From Floridanema evergladense (GTDB lineage: Bacteria > Cyanobacteriota > Cyanobacteriia > Cyanobacteriales > Aerosakkonemataceae), in assembly GCF_041929205.1 (NCBI RefSeq), contig NZ_JBHFNT010000305.1: DNA of 64,000 nt. One strand, 5' to 3'. Below are positions 16,975 through 25,390 of the stretch, piece by piece; positions within the stretch are counted from its first letter, which is position 1; every line of letters starts with the position of its first letter. The translations under genes were made by a program, and so were the position numbers. A model generated the notes under the pieces. The model was not told the DNA's origin and searched no databases. It saw only the letters and a list, made by a program, of their open reading frames with translations.

Positions 16975-18120
16975 ATGAATTCAGACTCATCCCCCCTGCC
17001 AAAATCAGACTCAGAATTAAATATCGATCCTTGGGCAGATCCACCAAGGGAAACTGCCACTGTTGAGCCAATTCCTACACCATTAGAAATCGAAACCCCT
17101 GATTTGAATCAAGTGGTAATTTTAAATAATTCCTCATCAGAAAATGAAGTAACTATTTGGGAACAAAGAGTAGCCCAATTGCAGCAGCAAGAAAGAATGC
17201 TGAAACAACAAATTGCTAGTTTGCAAGATTCCTACACGCAACAAATTACAGAAATGCAAACTGCTATGAGTCGAGTAGTTCAAGAAAGTTTGCGAGATTT
17301 AGAACAACGACGACAAACTTTACAATTAGCAGTAGAACAATTAGAACGTCGCCAAGAACGCATTCGCCAAGAAATGAAAACGACTTTTGCGGGTGTTTCT
17401 CAAGATTTAGCAATTCGCGTTCAAGGTTTTAAAGATTATTTAGTTGGAAGTTTACAAGATTTAGCAACGGCGGCGGAACAATTAGATTTAGTTCCCCAAA
17501 CTGATGACTCAGAAATGGTGGAAGTTAGAGAGGCGAAACCTGCAAAGAATACTTCTGGAAATCCTCAATTTGCGGAACAAGGTTTTGAGGATCAAGCAAG
17601 GAGAATTCGCCAATTATTAGATCAGTATCGCACTCGTCCAGATTATTATGGCCCGCCTTGGCAATTGCGCCGCACTTTTGAACCAGTTCATGCGGAAAGG
17701 GCTTCTCAGTGGTTCTTTACGCAGGGTGGAAAAGGTGCGTTGCGATCGCTAGGAACTCGCTTACAAAATATCTTGGTAGCTTCGTCAATCATTTCGGTTT
17801 TAACCGATCTGTATGACGATCGCCTCCGCACTTTGATTTTGGCAAATAGTCCCGAACGTTTAGGAGAATGGCGACGCGGTTTACAAGACTGTTTGGGCAT
17901 CTCTCGCGGCGATTTTGGCCCGGAGCAAGGTTTGGTTTTATTTGAAGCGCCTGAAGCCTTGGCAGCCAAAGCAGAAAGAATAGTTAAAGAGGGAGATTTG
18001 CCGTTTATTATTATTGATGAAACAGAAGATAAAATTAGTCTTTCTCTGTTGCAATTTCCTCTTTGGTTAGCCTTCGCACCCGATCCGCAATTTCCTAGTT
18101 ATTCTTCCGATCGGTATTAA
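16975..18120 (+). CDS. DUF3086 family coiled-coil protein
   Basis: A 381-residue cyanobacterial protein of unknown function, DUF3086 type. The first ~55 residues are acidic and Pro-rich. A long coiled coil (about 62-135, many Gln, Glu and Arg) follows. The conserved C-terminal domain (about 205-375) begins at RRIRQLLDQYRTRPDYYGPP and has an ordered alpha/beta part ending SLLQFPLWLAFAPDPQFP. No membrane segment. It follows DUF3119 closely and probably shares its transcript. The family name is from memory. Confidence 0.8.
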   Translation: MNSDSSPLPKSDSELNIDPWADPPRETATVEPIPTPLEIETPDLNQVVILNNSSSENEVTIWEQRVAQLQQQERMLKQQIASLQDSYTQQITEMQTAMSRVVQESLRDLEQRRQTLQLAVEQLERRQERIRQEMKTTFAGVSQDLAIRVQGFKDYLVGSLQDLATAAEQLDLVPQTDDSEMVEVREAKPAKNTSGNPQFAEQGFEDQARRIRQLLDQYRTRPDYYGPPWQLRRTFEPVHAERASQWFFTQGGKGALRSLGTRLQNILVASSIISVLTDLYDDRLRTLILANSPERLGEWRRGLQDCLGISRGDFGPEQGLVLFEAPEALAAKAERIVKEGDLPFIIIDETEDKISLSLLQFPLWLAFAPDPQFPSYSSDRY

Positions 18121-18170
18121 TTGGGGACTGGGGACTGGGGACTGGGTAAGGGAATTCAAGATACCTTCTC

Positions 18171-18366
18171 AGATCCCCCCAACCCCCTTACTAATACCAA
18201 ATCCGGGTCAGCTACCCGATTGGCGTATGATTGGGCGATTGAAATCGCTACTACACAAACAAAGTCCGCCTACGCGGACTAAAGAATAGCGGGGGTATTT
18301 AAACCGGATTTGGTATAAGGGGGCTTTACAGATTTTCCCCCTTAGTAAGGGGGGTTAGGGGGGATC
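18171..18366. mobile_element. nested MITE-like inverted repeats
   Basis: An outer inverted repeat (agatccccccaaccccctta at 18171-18190 against its near-perfect complement ending at 18366) encloses an inner element, 18194-18316, with ends ataccaaatccgg and ccggatttggtat. The inner part carries a small palindrome agtccgcctacgcggact near 18262-18279. No coding capacity. A ggggactgggg repeat precedes it at 18122-18146. Together these fill the gap between DUF3086 and plsY. Confidence 0.7.
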
Positions 18367-18434
18367 TAGGTTTCAGGGTTCAGTGCATCAGTCCTAAACT
18401 ATTAAAAGTTTTTAATTCAAAAAAGGTGATTGTT

Positions 18435-19088
18435 GTGGGGATAGCTATTAGTGTTGGGTTGGTGTTAGTGGCTTATTTGTTGGGTTCTTTTCCCACAGGT
18501 TTTTTAGCTGCTAAATTGTTGAAAGGTATTGATATTCGGGAGCAAGGTTCGGGTTCCATTGGTGCCACAAATGTGCTGCGAACTTTGGGTAAAGGGCCTG
18601 CAATTGTTGTATTGTTAGTTGATGCGTTAAAGGGTGTTTTGGCGATCGCTCTAGCCAATTGGCTCTATCCTTTTACTAATAACCAAATATCTTTAGCTTG
18701 GTTAATTACTTTAGCTGGATTATTCGCTGTAATTGGGCATAGTTTACCCGTTTGGTTGAAGTTTAAAGGTGGAAAATCTGTGGCTACAAGTTTGGGCATT
18801 CTGTTAGCAATGTCTTGGCAAGTAGGTTTAGCAACTTTGGGTGTTTTTGCTATTGTGGTGGCAATTACTCGCATTGTTTCTATTAGTTCGATTTCCGGTG
18901 CGATCGCAGTTTCTCTATTCATGATTTTGTTTAAACAACCATTGCCATATTTAATATTTTCCCTAGCAGCAGGTGTTTATGTAATTTGGCGACACCGCAG
19001 CAATATTCAACGGATAATTGCGGGAACCGAACCGAAAGTTGGGCAAAAGTTAGTACCAGAAACAGAGCAAAGTTTAGAGGGTAGTTAA
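18435..19088 (+). CDS. plsY: glycerol-3-phosphate acyltransferase
   Basis: PlsY transfers an acyl group from acyl-phosphate to glycerol-3-phosphate, the first step of phospholipid synthesis, in the cytoplasmic membrane. About 217 residues with five or more membrane segments. Conserved loops are visible: LLGSFPTGFLAAK, GSGSIGATNVLRTLGK and GHSLPVWLKFKGGKSVATSLG. The GTG at 18435 is chosen because AGGTGAT lies just upstream; a GTG at 18426 in the same frame is possible. It follows the mlaE-DUF3119-DUF3086 group, consistent with a lipid theme. Confidence 0.94.
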   Translation: MGIAISVGLVLVAYLLGSFPTGFLAAKLLKGIDIREQGSGSIGATNVLRTLGKGPAIVVLLVDALKGVLAIALANWLYPFTNNQISLAWLITLAGLFAVIGHSLPVWLKFKGGKSVATSLGILLAMSWQVGLATLGVFAIVVAITRIVSISSISGAIAVSLFMILFKQPLPYLIFSLAAGVYVIWRHRSNIQRIIAGTEPKVGQKLVPETEQSLEGS

Positions 19089-19125
19089 ACATCAAAAGTC
19101 AAAAACGGTAAACAGGTTATTTACG

Positions 19126-19314
19126 ATGAAATTAGATCGCATTATTACTAATCCGAATCGCATGAACGGACAACCCTGCATTCGGAATCTTCGTCTTACT
19201 GTTCGTCGGGTAATTGAGTTATTGGCAACTTATCCTGAACGAGAAGAACTATTCCGAGAGTTCCCAGGATTAGAAGAAGACGACATTCAACAAGCTTTGA
19301 TTTTTGCATCTTGA
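19126..19314 (+). CDS. DUF433 antitoxin-like protein, orphan and short
   Basis: A 62-residue DUF433 protein. Members bind DNA through a helix-turn-helix and are usually encoded just before a DUF5615 PIN-like toxin. The opening MKLDRIITNPNRMNGQPCIR and the end PGLEEDDIQQALIFAS match the family, but it stops a few residues after the usual conserved end. No toxin gene follows: downstream DNA is repeat sequence and then proC on the other strand. It is therefore an orphan antitoxin or a remnant of a toxin-antitoxin pair. Confidence 0.8.
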   Translation: MKLDRIITNPNRMNGQPCIRNLRLTVRRVIELLATYPEREELFREFPGLEEDDIQQALIFAS

Positions 19315-19330
19315 TTTAGATTGATTTTAG

Positions 19331-19425
19331 AACGCAGATGTAGGCGATAGCCTTCCCGTAGGGTAAGCAGATAAACGGCTCGACTGAGCGCTCGCCGAAG
19401 TCGCAGATAAACGCAGATGAAATAC
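19331..19425. repeat. cgcagat-type repeat with a palindromic insert
   Basis: Units of the form cgcagat-aaacgcagat are interrupted by a gcgatagccttcccgtaggg element, a common cyanobacterial dispersed repeat. A related cagat-type block occurs at 23680-23821. It lies just after the DUF433 stop codon. Confidence 0.65.
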
Positions 19426-19483
19426 AGATAAATTTACCCTTTGAATATATATTTTTCTCTGCTCTGCCCCTCTGCGCCCCTTC

Positions 19484-20284
19484 TCAACCGCCTAATTCTT
19501 TAGATCTGCGATAAGCTGCTTTCACTGCTTCGATGATTGCCGATCGCAAACCTGCTTTTTCTAACTCGGCAATTCCCGCAATTGTAGTACCACCAGGACT
19601 TGTTACTCGATCTTTTAATTCAGCTGGGTGCATTCCTGATTCTTTCAAAAGTTGCGCTGTTCCCAAAACAGTTTGTAATGCTAATTGTGATGCGATCGCT
19701 CTCGGTAAACCCGCAGCTACCCCACCATCACTCAAAGCTTCAATTAATATTGCCACATAACCGGGGCCTGAACCCGAAAGTCCAGTCACCGCATCCAACA
19801 TACTTTCGGGAACTTCCACCACTTCGCCCACTGCTTGAAAGATCCGTTTTGCTTGTTCGAGATGTTCCGGTTTGACTAACTTACCAGCTGCGATCGCACT
19901 AATCCCCGCCCCTACCGTCGCTGGAGTATTCGGCATTGTGCGAATTACAGGTTGCTGGGGAAACGCCTTTTCTAACTTGCTTAAAGGCACTCCAGCTAAA
20001 ATCGAAATCACTAACGAAGATGCCGGAACTTCGGATAATTCGATCGCCACCGCCTCAAATACCTGCGGTTTAATTGCCAAAAATAACACCTCAGCTGCGA
20101 TCGCCACTTCTCGATTTTCACCTGTTACCCCAACACCGTATTTTTCGCTCAAAAAACTGCGCCGGGAAGCTAAAGGATCGCTAACTAAAACATCCGATCC
20201 CGAATAAACTCCTAGATTAATTAAGCGGGATAAGAGAGCTTCTCCCATTACCCCGCCGCCAATCACACCAAACTTAATTGTCAT
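19484..20284 (-). CDS. proC: pyrroline-5-carboxylate reductase
   Basis: Last step of proline synthesis, reducing pyrroline-5-carboxylate with NAD(P)H. The 266-residue length is typical. The N-terminal Rossmann motif is GVIGGGVMGEALL. The C-terminal signature SGSGPGYVAILIEALSDGGVAAGL and SPGGTTIAGIAELE form the substrate and dimer region. It is the last gene of the minus-strand series pipX-pipY-sepF-proC, the usual cyanobacterial order, although 125 bases with repeat sequence separate it from sepF. Confidence 0.97.
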   Translation of the reverse strand: MTIKFGVIGGGVMGEALLSRLINLGVYSGSDVLVSDPLASRRSFLSEKYGVGVTGENREVAIAAEVLFLAIKPQVFEAVAIELSEVPASSLVISILAGVPLSKLEKAFPQQPVIRTMPNTPATVGAGISAIAAGKLVKPEHLEQAKRIFQAVGEVVEVPESMLDAVTGLSGSGPGYVAILIEALSDGGVAAGLPRAIASQLALQTVLGTAQLLKESGMHPAELKDRVTSPGGTTIAGIAELEKAGLRSAIIEAVKAAYRRSKELGG

Positions 20285-20313
20285 TTCTTATTTGTCAATA
20301 GTTATATGAAATT

Positions 20314-20411
20314 AAGTAGTAAGTAGCGGGTTTAAGTTTTAATTTTTCAATTCAGAGAATCAAAAAGGCAACTCTTCCTATTACCCACTACCTACTACCA
20401 ATTACCTACTT
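20314..20411. repeat. imperfect inverted ctacctacta repeat
   Basis: aagtagtaagtagcgggt near 20314-20331 is loosely complementary to the tandem-like ccactacctactaccaattacctactt run at 20384-20411. It lies between proC and sepF and touches the sepF stop. Confidence 0.45.
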
Positions 20412-21021
20412 AAAGAGACTGAATGAAACGTTGCTCAGTGGTATTTGTCCAAGTAGGTGTAGGAGTTGTCCGAGTCGGACGTGCTGGTGGATTTTGAGGT
20501 ACTTCGTGAATTACACCTGATTGGGTGCTCACTTGTACGCAGCTAGGAGTAAACAAGAAAATGCTTTCACCAATTCTTTCTTGATGACCATCGATCGCAT
20601 AAGTACCACCTGCGATAAAGTCTACAGCCCTTTGCGCTTGGTCGGGGTCCATCATTGTCAAGTTTAATACTACTGACTTCCGTTCCCGCAAAGCTTGAAT
20701 TGCTTGGGGCATTTCCTCAAAAGTACGCGGTTCCATCACCAATACTTCTGAAAAACCGTTGGTAACTCCAGGCATTCCAATTACGTTGTTCATTGTTGAG
20801 CCGATATTTGTGGTTGTGGTTGTGGTTTCTGGTACTACATTCATGCGATCGCGTAACCGACGACGTTGACGACGGTCTTCCTCTGTAGTTGGTTGGGTAT
20901 TCTGTTCTTGGTAGGTATTTTGGTAATTACCTCTTTCATCTACCTCATCATATTCATCGTACTCGTAAGTCGTCGGTTCATTAAGACCAACGAATTCCCT
21001 GAGTTTGCTAAAGATATTCAC
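20410..21021 (-). CDS. sepF: cell division protein SepF
   Basis: SepF (Cdv2/YlmF in cyanobacteria) binds FtsZ and helps assemble the division ring at the membrane. The 203-residue product starts NIFSKLREFVGLNEP, the membrane-binding N-terminal helix. An acidic linker follows, and the DUF552/SepF domain is at about 108-180 (VLVMEPRTFEEMPQAI and LTMMDPDQAQRAVDFIAGG). The GTG at 21021 is chosen because AAAGGAG lies 9 bases upstream; the frame extends a few codons further only with a TTG. A short Thr/Pro-rich tail follows the domain. Confidence 0.94.
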   Translation of the reverse strand: MNIFSKLREFVGLNEPTTYEYDEYDEVDERGNYQNTYQEQNTQPTTEEDRRQRRRLRDRMNVVPETTTTTTNIGSTMNNVIGMPGVTNGFSEVLVMEPRTFEEMPQAIQALRERKSVVLNLTMMDPDQAQRAVDFIAGGTYAIDGHQERIGESIFLFTPSCVQVSTQSGVIHEVPQNPPARPTRTTPTPTWTNTTEQRFIQSL

Positions 21022-21407
21022 GGTTTTTACACTCCTTTGAAACAAGAGTTAAGTGAGGTGCCAGACTTTAAATGCGATCCAACTCACAATTTAAGACTGG
21101 CGGCTCTGAAGACGATCTCCATAGAGCGAGAGTTTTATAGTGAAGCTACCACCCAACTTCACTGCTAGGATTACCCCTGCATTAGCCAAGGCTATCCAAC
21201 AAATTTAGCTGAGATTCGCTTCGCTGATTTCAACTAAGGTACTGAACCGAAAAGCACCCTATTTTTTTTATCACGTCTTGACGCTGCAAATATATTAGCG
21301 AATGCTTGGTTTAATTCTACAGGTGAACAAGAAGAATCAATGCTGAATTTCCAGAAATAAATTTTTCCTTTAGTTTACAGCCCATTAGTCCCTAGCACCA
21401 TTCGATA
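21022..21407. other. interval between sepF and pipY
   Basis: It holds the sepF ribosome site and presumably its own promoter. No RNA gene, tandem repeat or strong hairpin was recognised. A short open frame on the plus strand overlaps sepF and is taken as a shadow. Confidence 0.45.
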
Positions 21408-22088
21408 TCAAGACCGCGATCCAAATAGCGTGCGTCCTAAGCGTACCATTGTTGTACCTCCTTGGACTGCTAAATGATAATCGTCCGACATTCCCATTGA
21501 CAAGTCTTGCATTTGAATATGTGACCAATTTTGCTGCTGAATTTTCGCTGCTAGGGAGCCTGTATTTTGAAACAACTTCAAAGTTTCCTCTTCAGTTAAA
21601 TTCAGGGGAGCAATAGTCATTAAGCCTTTGATTTGTAAGTTTTGGCACTCATTAAGCGCTGGTAAATCTGCAAACAGTTCCTCCTCCGTCCAACCATACT
21701 TATTGGGGTCGGGTAGCAGTTTTACTTGCAGCAAAACTTGAGGATTTATTGACATAGATTTTGCCAAACGATCCAATGTCTGAGCTAATTTTAAACTATC
21801 TAGAGAGTGAATCCACTGAAAATGTTCTAAGGCTTTTTTTGCCTTGTTGGTTTGTAAATGCCCGATTAAGTGCCAAGTGATATCGGGTAAATCTTGCAGC
21901 TGAGATTGTTTGAGGGCGGCTTCTGGCAAACGGCTTTCACCAAAGTCGCGGATGCCTGCTGAGTATGCTTCCCGCATTGCCTCTACTGGTACCTGTTTGC
22001 TAACAGCAATTAAGCGAACGGTTTCTGGTAGTTGTTGGCGAACTGTGGCAATGCGATCGGTAATAGTAGATAGTTGAGAGGAACTCAT
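21408..22088 (-). CDS. pipY: PLP homeostasis protein PipY (YggS/COG0325)
   Basis: A 226-residue TIM-barrel protein that binds pyridoxal phosphate and helps balance vitamin B6 and amino/keto acids. The PLP lysine is Lys31 in VRLIAVSKQVP. The signature FGESRLPEAALKQ and the WHLIGHLQTNK segment follow. It overlaps pipX by four bases (ATGA), the usual coupled arrangement in cyanobacteria that links it to nitrogen regulation. Confidence 0.95.
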   Translation of the reverse strand: MSSSQLSTITDRIATVRQQLPETVRLIAVSKQVPVEAMREAYSAGIRDFGESRLPEAALKQSQLQDLPDITWHLIGHLQTNKAKKALEHFQWIHSLDSLKLAQTLDRLAKSMSINPQVLLQVKLLPDPNKYGWTEEELFADLPALNECQNLQIKGLMTIAPLNLTEEETLKLFQNTGSLAAKIQQQNWSHIQMQDLSMGMSDDYHLAVQGGTTMVRLGRTLFGSRS

Positions 22089-22354
22089 TGAAAAGTGCGC
22101 TGGTGAATCAAAATCAGCTTATCGTATTCTTCAGTCTGACCTGCATGCCTTAACATTCTTAAGCGATTTTCCACCAACAACCGCGAGTCGGAACGGCTAA
22201 TAGGTTCGCAAGTCAACCCTGAAGAAGAGGTCATTACTAAAAAAAATAAGCGTTGGGCATAAAGTGTAGTATATAACTCTTTATGTTCCTCCAATACGCA
22301 AACTCGGTAAAGTAGGCCAAATGTCGGATGATTTAGGTAAGTCTCGTTACTCAT
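22085..22354 (-). CDS. pipX: PII-interacting protein X
   Basis: An 89-residue PipX. It shuttles between the PII protein GlnB and the transcription factor NtcA, acting as an NtcA co-activator when 2-oxoglutarate is high. The N-terminal Tudor-like part (YLNHPTFGLLYRVC and LYAQRLFFLVMT) is well conserved, and the C-terminal helices (SRLLVENRLRMLRHAGQTEE) are present. Start codon overlap with pipY indicates coupling. Confidence 0.96.
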   Translation of the reverse strand: MSNETYLNHPTFGLLYRVCVLEEHKELYTTLYAQRLFFLVMTSSSGLTCEPISRSDSRLLVENRLRMLRHAGQTEEYDKLILIHQRTFQ

Positions 22355-22659
22355 TAATTCTTCAAAGTGGGTTAATTAATAACTGGTTCTAGCTATAAGA
22401 ATTGACATGGTAGGACGGATGAGTGCAGCTATGGGAGGAAATAGTAACCGCTTTGTTGCCAAGAAGTATAAACTTTTTGCTTACATCTGTCACCAAACAA
22501 AGCTCTTGTCTGTTTACTCTCGCTATCCAAAGTAGTTAATTTCTCTTACCCATTAATTACTCTATAGCAATTAGTGTCATTTGATGAAAGTAGCAGATTG
22601 CTATTTGACAAGGAGTTATGACTAATAATTGATGGTGTCATTTGCTACTAAATTATCGC
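22355..22659. other. interval upstream of pipX
   Basis: About 300 AT-rich bases between pipX and ecfT. It should hold the pipX promoter. No clear NtcA-type GTA-N8-TAC palindrome, repeat or hairpin was identified by eye. Confidence 0.4.
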
Positions 22660-23619
22660 TCACAGCGATCCATTACCCCAAATTACGCGCATTCCCCAAA
22701 ATATCGTTAGTGCTGCCATTGCTAACCAATCTATTCTTAAAAAGCGCAATTGATGCCATTGGACTTGATGTTGATTGGGGGTAGTAAAACCCCGTACTTT
22801 CATAGCGCTAGAGATTTGTTCGGCACGTAATAGCAGGTTTTGTAACAATCTTTCTGCAACCATCAACCAAACTTTAATGCTTCTCCGAATGCCTAATTTT
22901 TTCCAGTTAATTGCTCTTGTCCAGACCGATCGCACCAAGTTTTGAATTTCTTCTAATACTAAAGGAATAAATCGCAAAGATAATGTTAATGTTAGCGCAA
23001 TTTCGGTCACAGGCCAATTCAATTTTCGCAGGGGTTGCATTAAATTTTCAATTCCAGTAGTAATTTCTTCCGGTGCGGTTGTTAATAAGAACAGGTTTGT
23101 ACTATAAATTAAGGTGAATAATAAAGTACTAACGCGAATTGCTAACTCTAAAGACCTGCGAGTAACGGTAAATGGGCCGCTTTTGAATAGGACATAATTA
23201 TATTTGGAAAAATTCCAAGGTTTTACTTCTGGAGTTGGTGTTTGGGTAATTTTTGGAGTTTGATTGTTTCTTGCTTGAGGAGTTGGGGGAGTAACAGGAA
23301 TTACGCCATTTTCCGGGAGTCTGGGTTGATAGCTTACTGCTAGTCCGTCTGGTGCGATCGCGCTTAAAATAAACACTAGAAAACTTAAAATTAACAACCA
23401 ACCCATTTGTTGTCGCCACACTCGCAAAGGAATTTTGGCTGTTAAGGTAAGTAAAATTAATAATAACACTAACCCAATTCGACAAAGAGAATTTGCTAAA
23501 ATTGGCGCAAACAAAAAACTCATTACCCAAGCAAGTTTTACTCTAGGATCGAGTTTATGTAACCAAGTAATTGGTTGTTCTAAGTAAAGCCCTAAAGGTA
23601 GTGTTTTTAGTAAATCCAT
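22660..23619 (-). CDS. ECF transporter transmembrane protein EcfT/CbiQ family
   Basis: A 319-residue membrane component of energy-coupling-factor ABC importers for vitamins or metal ions. Hydrophobic segments occupy about 25-95 and 150-200, with more at the C-terminus. The coupling motifs show as ALTLTLSLRFIPLVLEEIQN and SAMKVRGF (the Ala-Met-x-x-Arg-Gly type motif that contacts the ATPase). A Pro/Thr-rich insert lies at about 110-140. The substrate-binding and ATPase genes are not nearby, so the substrate is unknown. A ribosome site AAGGAC precedes the ATG, and der lies upstream on the same strand. Confidence 0.88.
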   Translation of the reverse strand: MDLLKTLPLGLYLEQPITWLHKLDPRVKLAWVMSFLFAPILANSLCRIGLVLLLILLTLTAKIPLRVWRQQMGWLLILSFLVFILSAIAPDGLAVSYQPRLPENGVIPVTPPTPQARNNQTPKITQTPTPEVKPWNFSKYNYVLFKSGPFTVTRRSLELAIRVSTLLFTLIYSTNLFLLTTAPEEITTGIENLMQPLRKLNWPVTEIALTLTLSLRFIPLVLEEIQNLVRSVWTRAINWKKLGIRRSIKVWLMVAERLLQNLLLRAEQISSAMKVRGFTTPNQHQVQWHQLRFLRIDWLAMAALTIFWGMRVIWGNGSL

Positions 23620-23679
23620 TTTTGTCCTTTGTCATTGGTTAGTTGAGTCATTGCAAAAGTCTCAAATATTTTTTTTACC

Positions 23680-23821
23680 ACAGATGTCCACAGATAAACA
23701 CAGATGGTATATGGAGGTTATCTGTTTTTGCCGGAGTTCTTTTTTAGTACGCAGATGTAAGCAGATAAACGCAGATAAACGCAGATGGTATATGGAAGTT
23801 ATCTGTTTTTGCCGGAGTTCT
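23680..23821. repeat. cagat-type repeat with a 49-bp direct duplication
   Basis: Bases 23692-23740 and 23773-23821 agree at 47 of 49 positions (both contain gatggtatatgga and tttttgccggagttct). Between them are cgcagataaa units. The block occupies the gap between ecfT and der. No coding sense is apparent. Confidence 0.88.
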
Positions 23822-23869
23822 CTTTGTTTATCATTACTTACTACTTTTTACCACTAGCTATGAACAATC

Positions 23870-25231
23870 TTAAACACGAGTGGCACGGTTTTTACTGCCG
23901 CTTTCTATTTCACGGGATTTCTTTCCTCGCCAAAGTAACCGTAATGGTGTACCTTTGAAGCCTAATTGCTTGCGAAATTGACTTTGAATATAGCGGCGAT
24001 AGTTATCATTAAAACGTTCGGGATCGTTGACAAAAAGTACGATCGTTGGTGGTTCGCTGGCGACTTGTGTACCATAATAAAGTTTCCCTTGTTTACCTTG
24101 ACGGCTAACAGGTGGACTATGCCATCTTAAGGCTTCTTCGATTACTTCATTAATTACCGCAGTGGATACCCGACGTTTATGTTCGGCGGCGGCAACTTCT
24201 ACTAAATCGAGGATTTTTTCTACTCTTTGTCCGGTTTGGGCACTAACAAAAATTGCCTCAGCCCAATCCATAAAATTCAACCGCGATTGTAGTTCGTTTT
24301 GATAATCATAAATGGTGTAGGAATCTTTTTCTACTGCATCCCATTTATTGACGACAACTACACAAGCCCGACCTTCTTCTTCAATGCGTCCGGCTAATTT
24401 TTGGTCTTGTTCGGTAACGCCATCTAAGGCATCTATTACTAATAGGACAACATCGGCACGACGAATGGCTTTGAAGGCGCGGTTAATGCCGAAAAATTCT
24501 GGGCCATATTCGACGTTTTTCTTTTTGCGAATTCCGGCGGTATCAATTAAACGAAACTGTTTGTCGTTGTGTTGAATAACTGTGTCGATCGCATCTCTAG
24601 TAGTTCCCGAAATTGGGCTAACAATAGCCCGATTTTCGCCAACAAAAGCGTTTAATAAACTTGATTTTCCTACATTGGGACGACCGACGATCGCCACTTT
24701 TATTTCTTCGGTGTCGTCTACTTCTTCAATGGGTGGCAAATAAGTAATTAATCGATCGAGTAATTCCCCAGTACCGTTACCATGAATTCCAGAAACAGGG
24801 TAAGGTTCGCCTAATCCTAATTCCCAAAATTGGGCAGCTTGAGTTAAACCTTGATCGGGGGATTCGCATTTATTAACTGTTAAAAGAATGGGTACTTTTT
24901 GCGTGCGTAACCATTCTGCGATTTCTTCATCTCCTGCTGTTGGCCCTGCTTGCCCATCTACTACAAATATAGCTGCACTTGCTTCGGCTAATGCTGCCAT
25001 TGCCTGTTCGCGAATCAAAGGTAAAAATTCGGTGTCGTCGTCAAAAACTAAACCACCAGTATCAACAACGGTAAATTCTCGATCGCACCAGTAAGCATGG
25101 CGATAAGTGCGATCGCGTGTTACACCTGGCTCATCATGAACAATAGCATCTTTTCCCCCTGCCAAACGGTTGACAATGGTTGATTTGCCCACATTCGGGC
25201 GACCGATAATAGCGACTACAGGCAATGGCAT
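23870..25231 (-). CDS. der: ribosome biogenesis GTPase Der (EngA)
   Basis: A 453-residue essential GTPase with two consecutive G domains and a C-terminal KH-like domain; it assists 50S subunit maturation. The first G1 motif is GRPNVGKST (about 9-17) with DTGG as G3, and the second is GRPNVGKSSLL (about 183) with DTAG. NKCE and NKWD are the G4 motifs. The KH-like region (about 350-440) ends with a basic tail. Length and order are canonical. Confidence 0.97.
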   Translation of the reverse strand: MPLPVVAIIGRPNVGKSTIVNRLAGGKDAIVHDEPGVTRDRTYRHAYWCDREFTVVDTGGLVFDDDTEFLPLIREQAMAALAEASAAIFVVDGQAGPTAGDEEIAEWLRTQKVPILLTVNKCESPDQGLTQAAQFWELGLGEPYPVSGIHGNGTGELLDRLITYLPPIEEVDDTEEIKVAIVGRPNVGKSSLLNAFVGENRAIVSPISGTTRDAIDTVIQHNDKQFRLIDTAGIRKKKNVEYGPEFFGINRAFKAIRRADVVLLVIDALDGVTEQDQKLAGRIEEEGRACVVVVNKWDAVEKDSYTIYDYQNELQSRLNFMDWAEAIFVSAQTGQRVEKILDLVEVAAAEHKRRVSTAVINEVIEEALRWHSPPVSRQGKQGKLYYGTQVASEPPTIVLFVNDPERFNDNYRRYIQSQFRKQLGFKGTPLRLLWRGKKSREIESGSKNRATRV

Positions 25232-25390
25232 GATTAAAAAGCAATGAGGCAGTAATGGTGTTGAGAGTTCAACCTTACTATTCTAACTATTAGTTCACTG
25301 TATGTAGTTGTGGTTTAGCACCAAAAACTTGAAAAAACCCAAAGTATTTACATCTTTGTCTCAGTTTTCTTCAGTAAAGTTCCCAATTAT

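Noticed and set aside
22355..22659. Possible NtcA operator for pipX
   Set aside because: No GTA-N8-TAC palindrome with a suitable -10 box could be found by eye.
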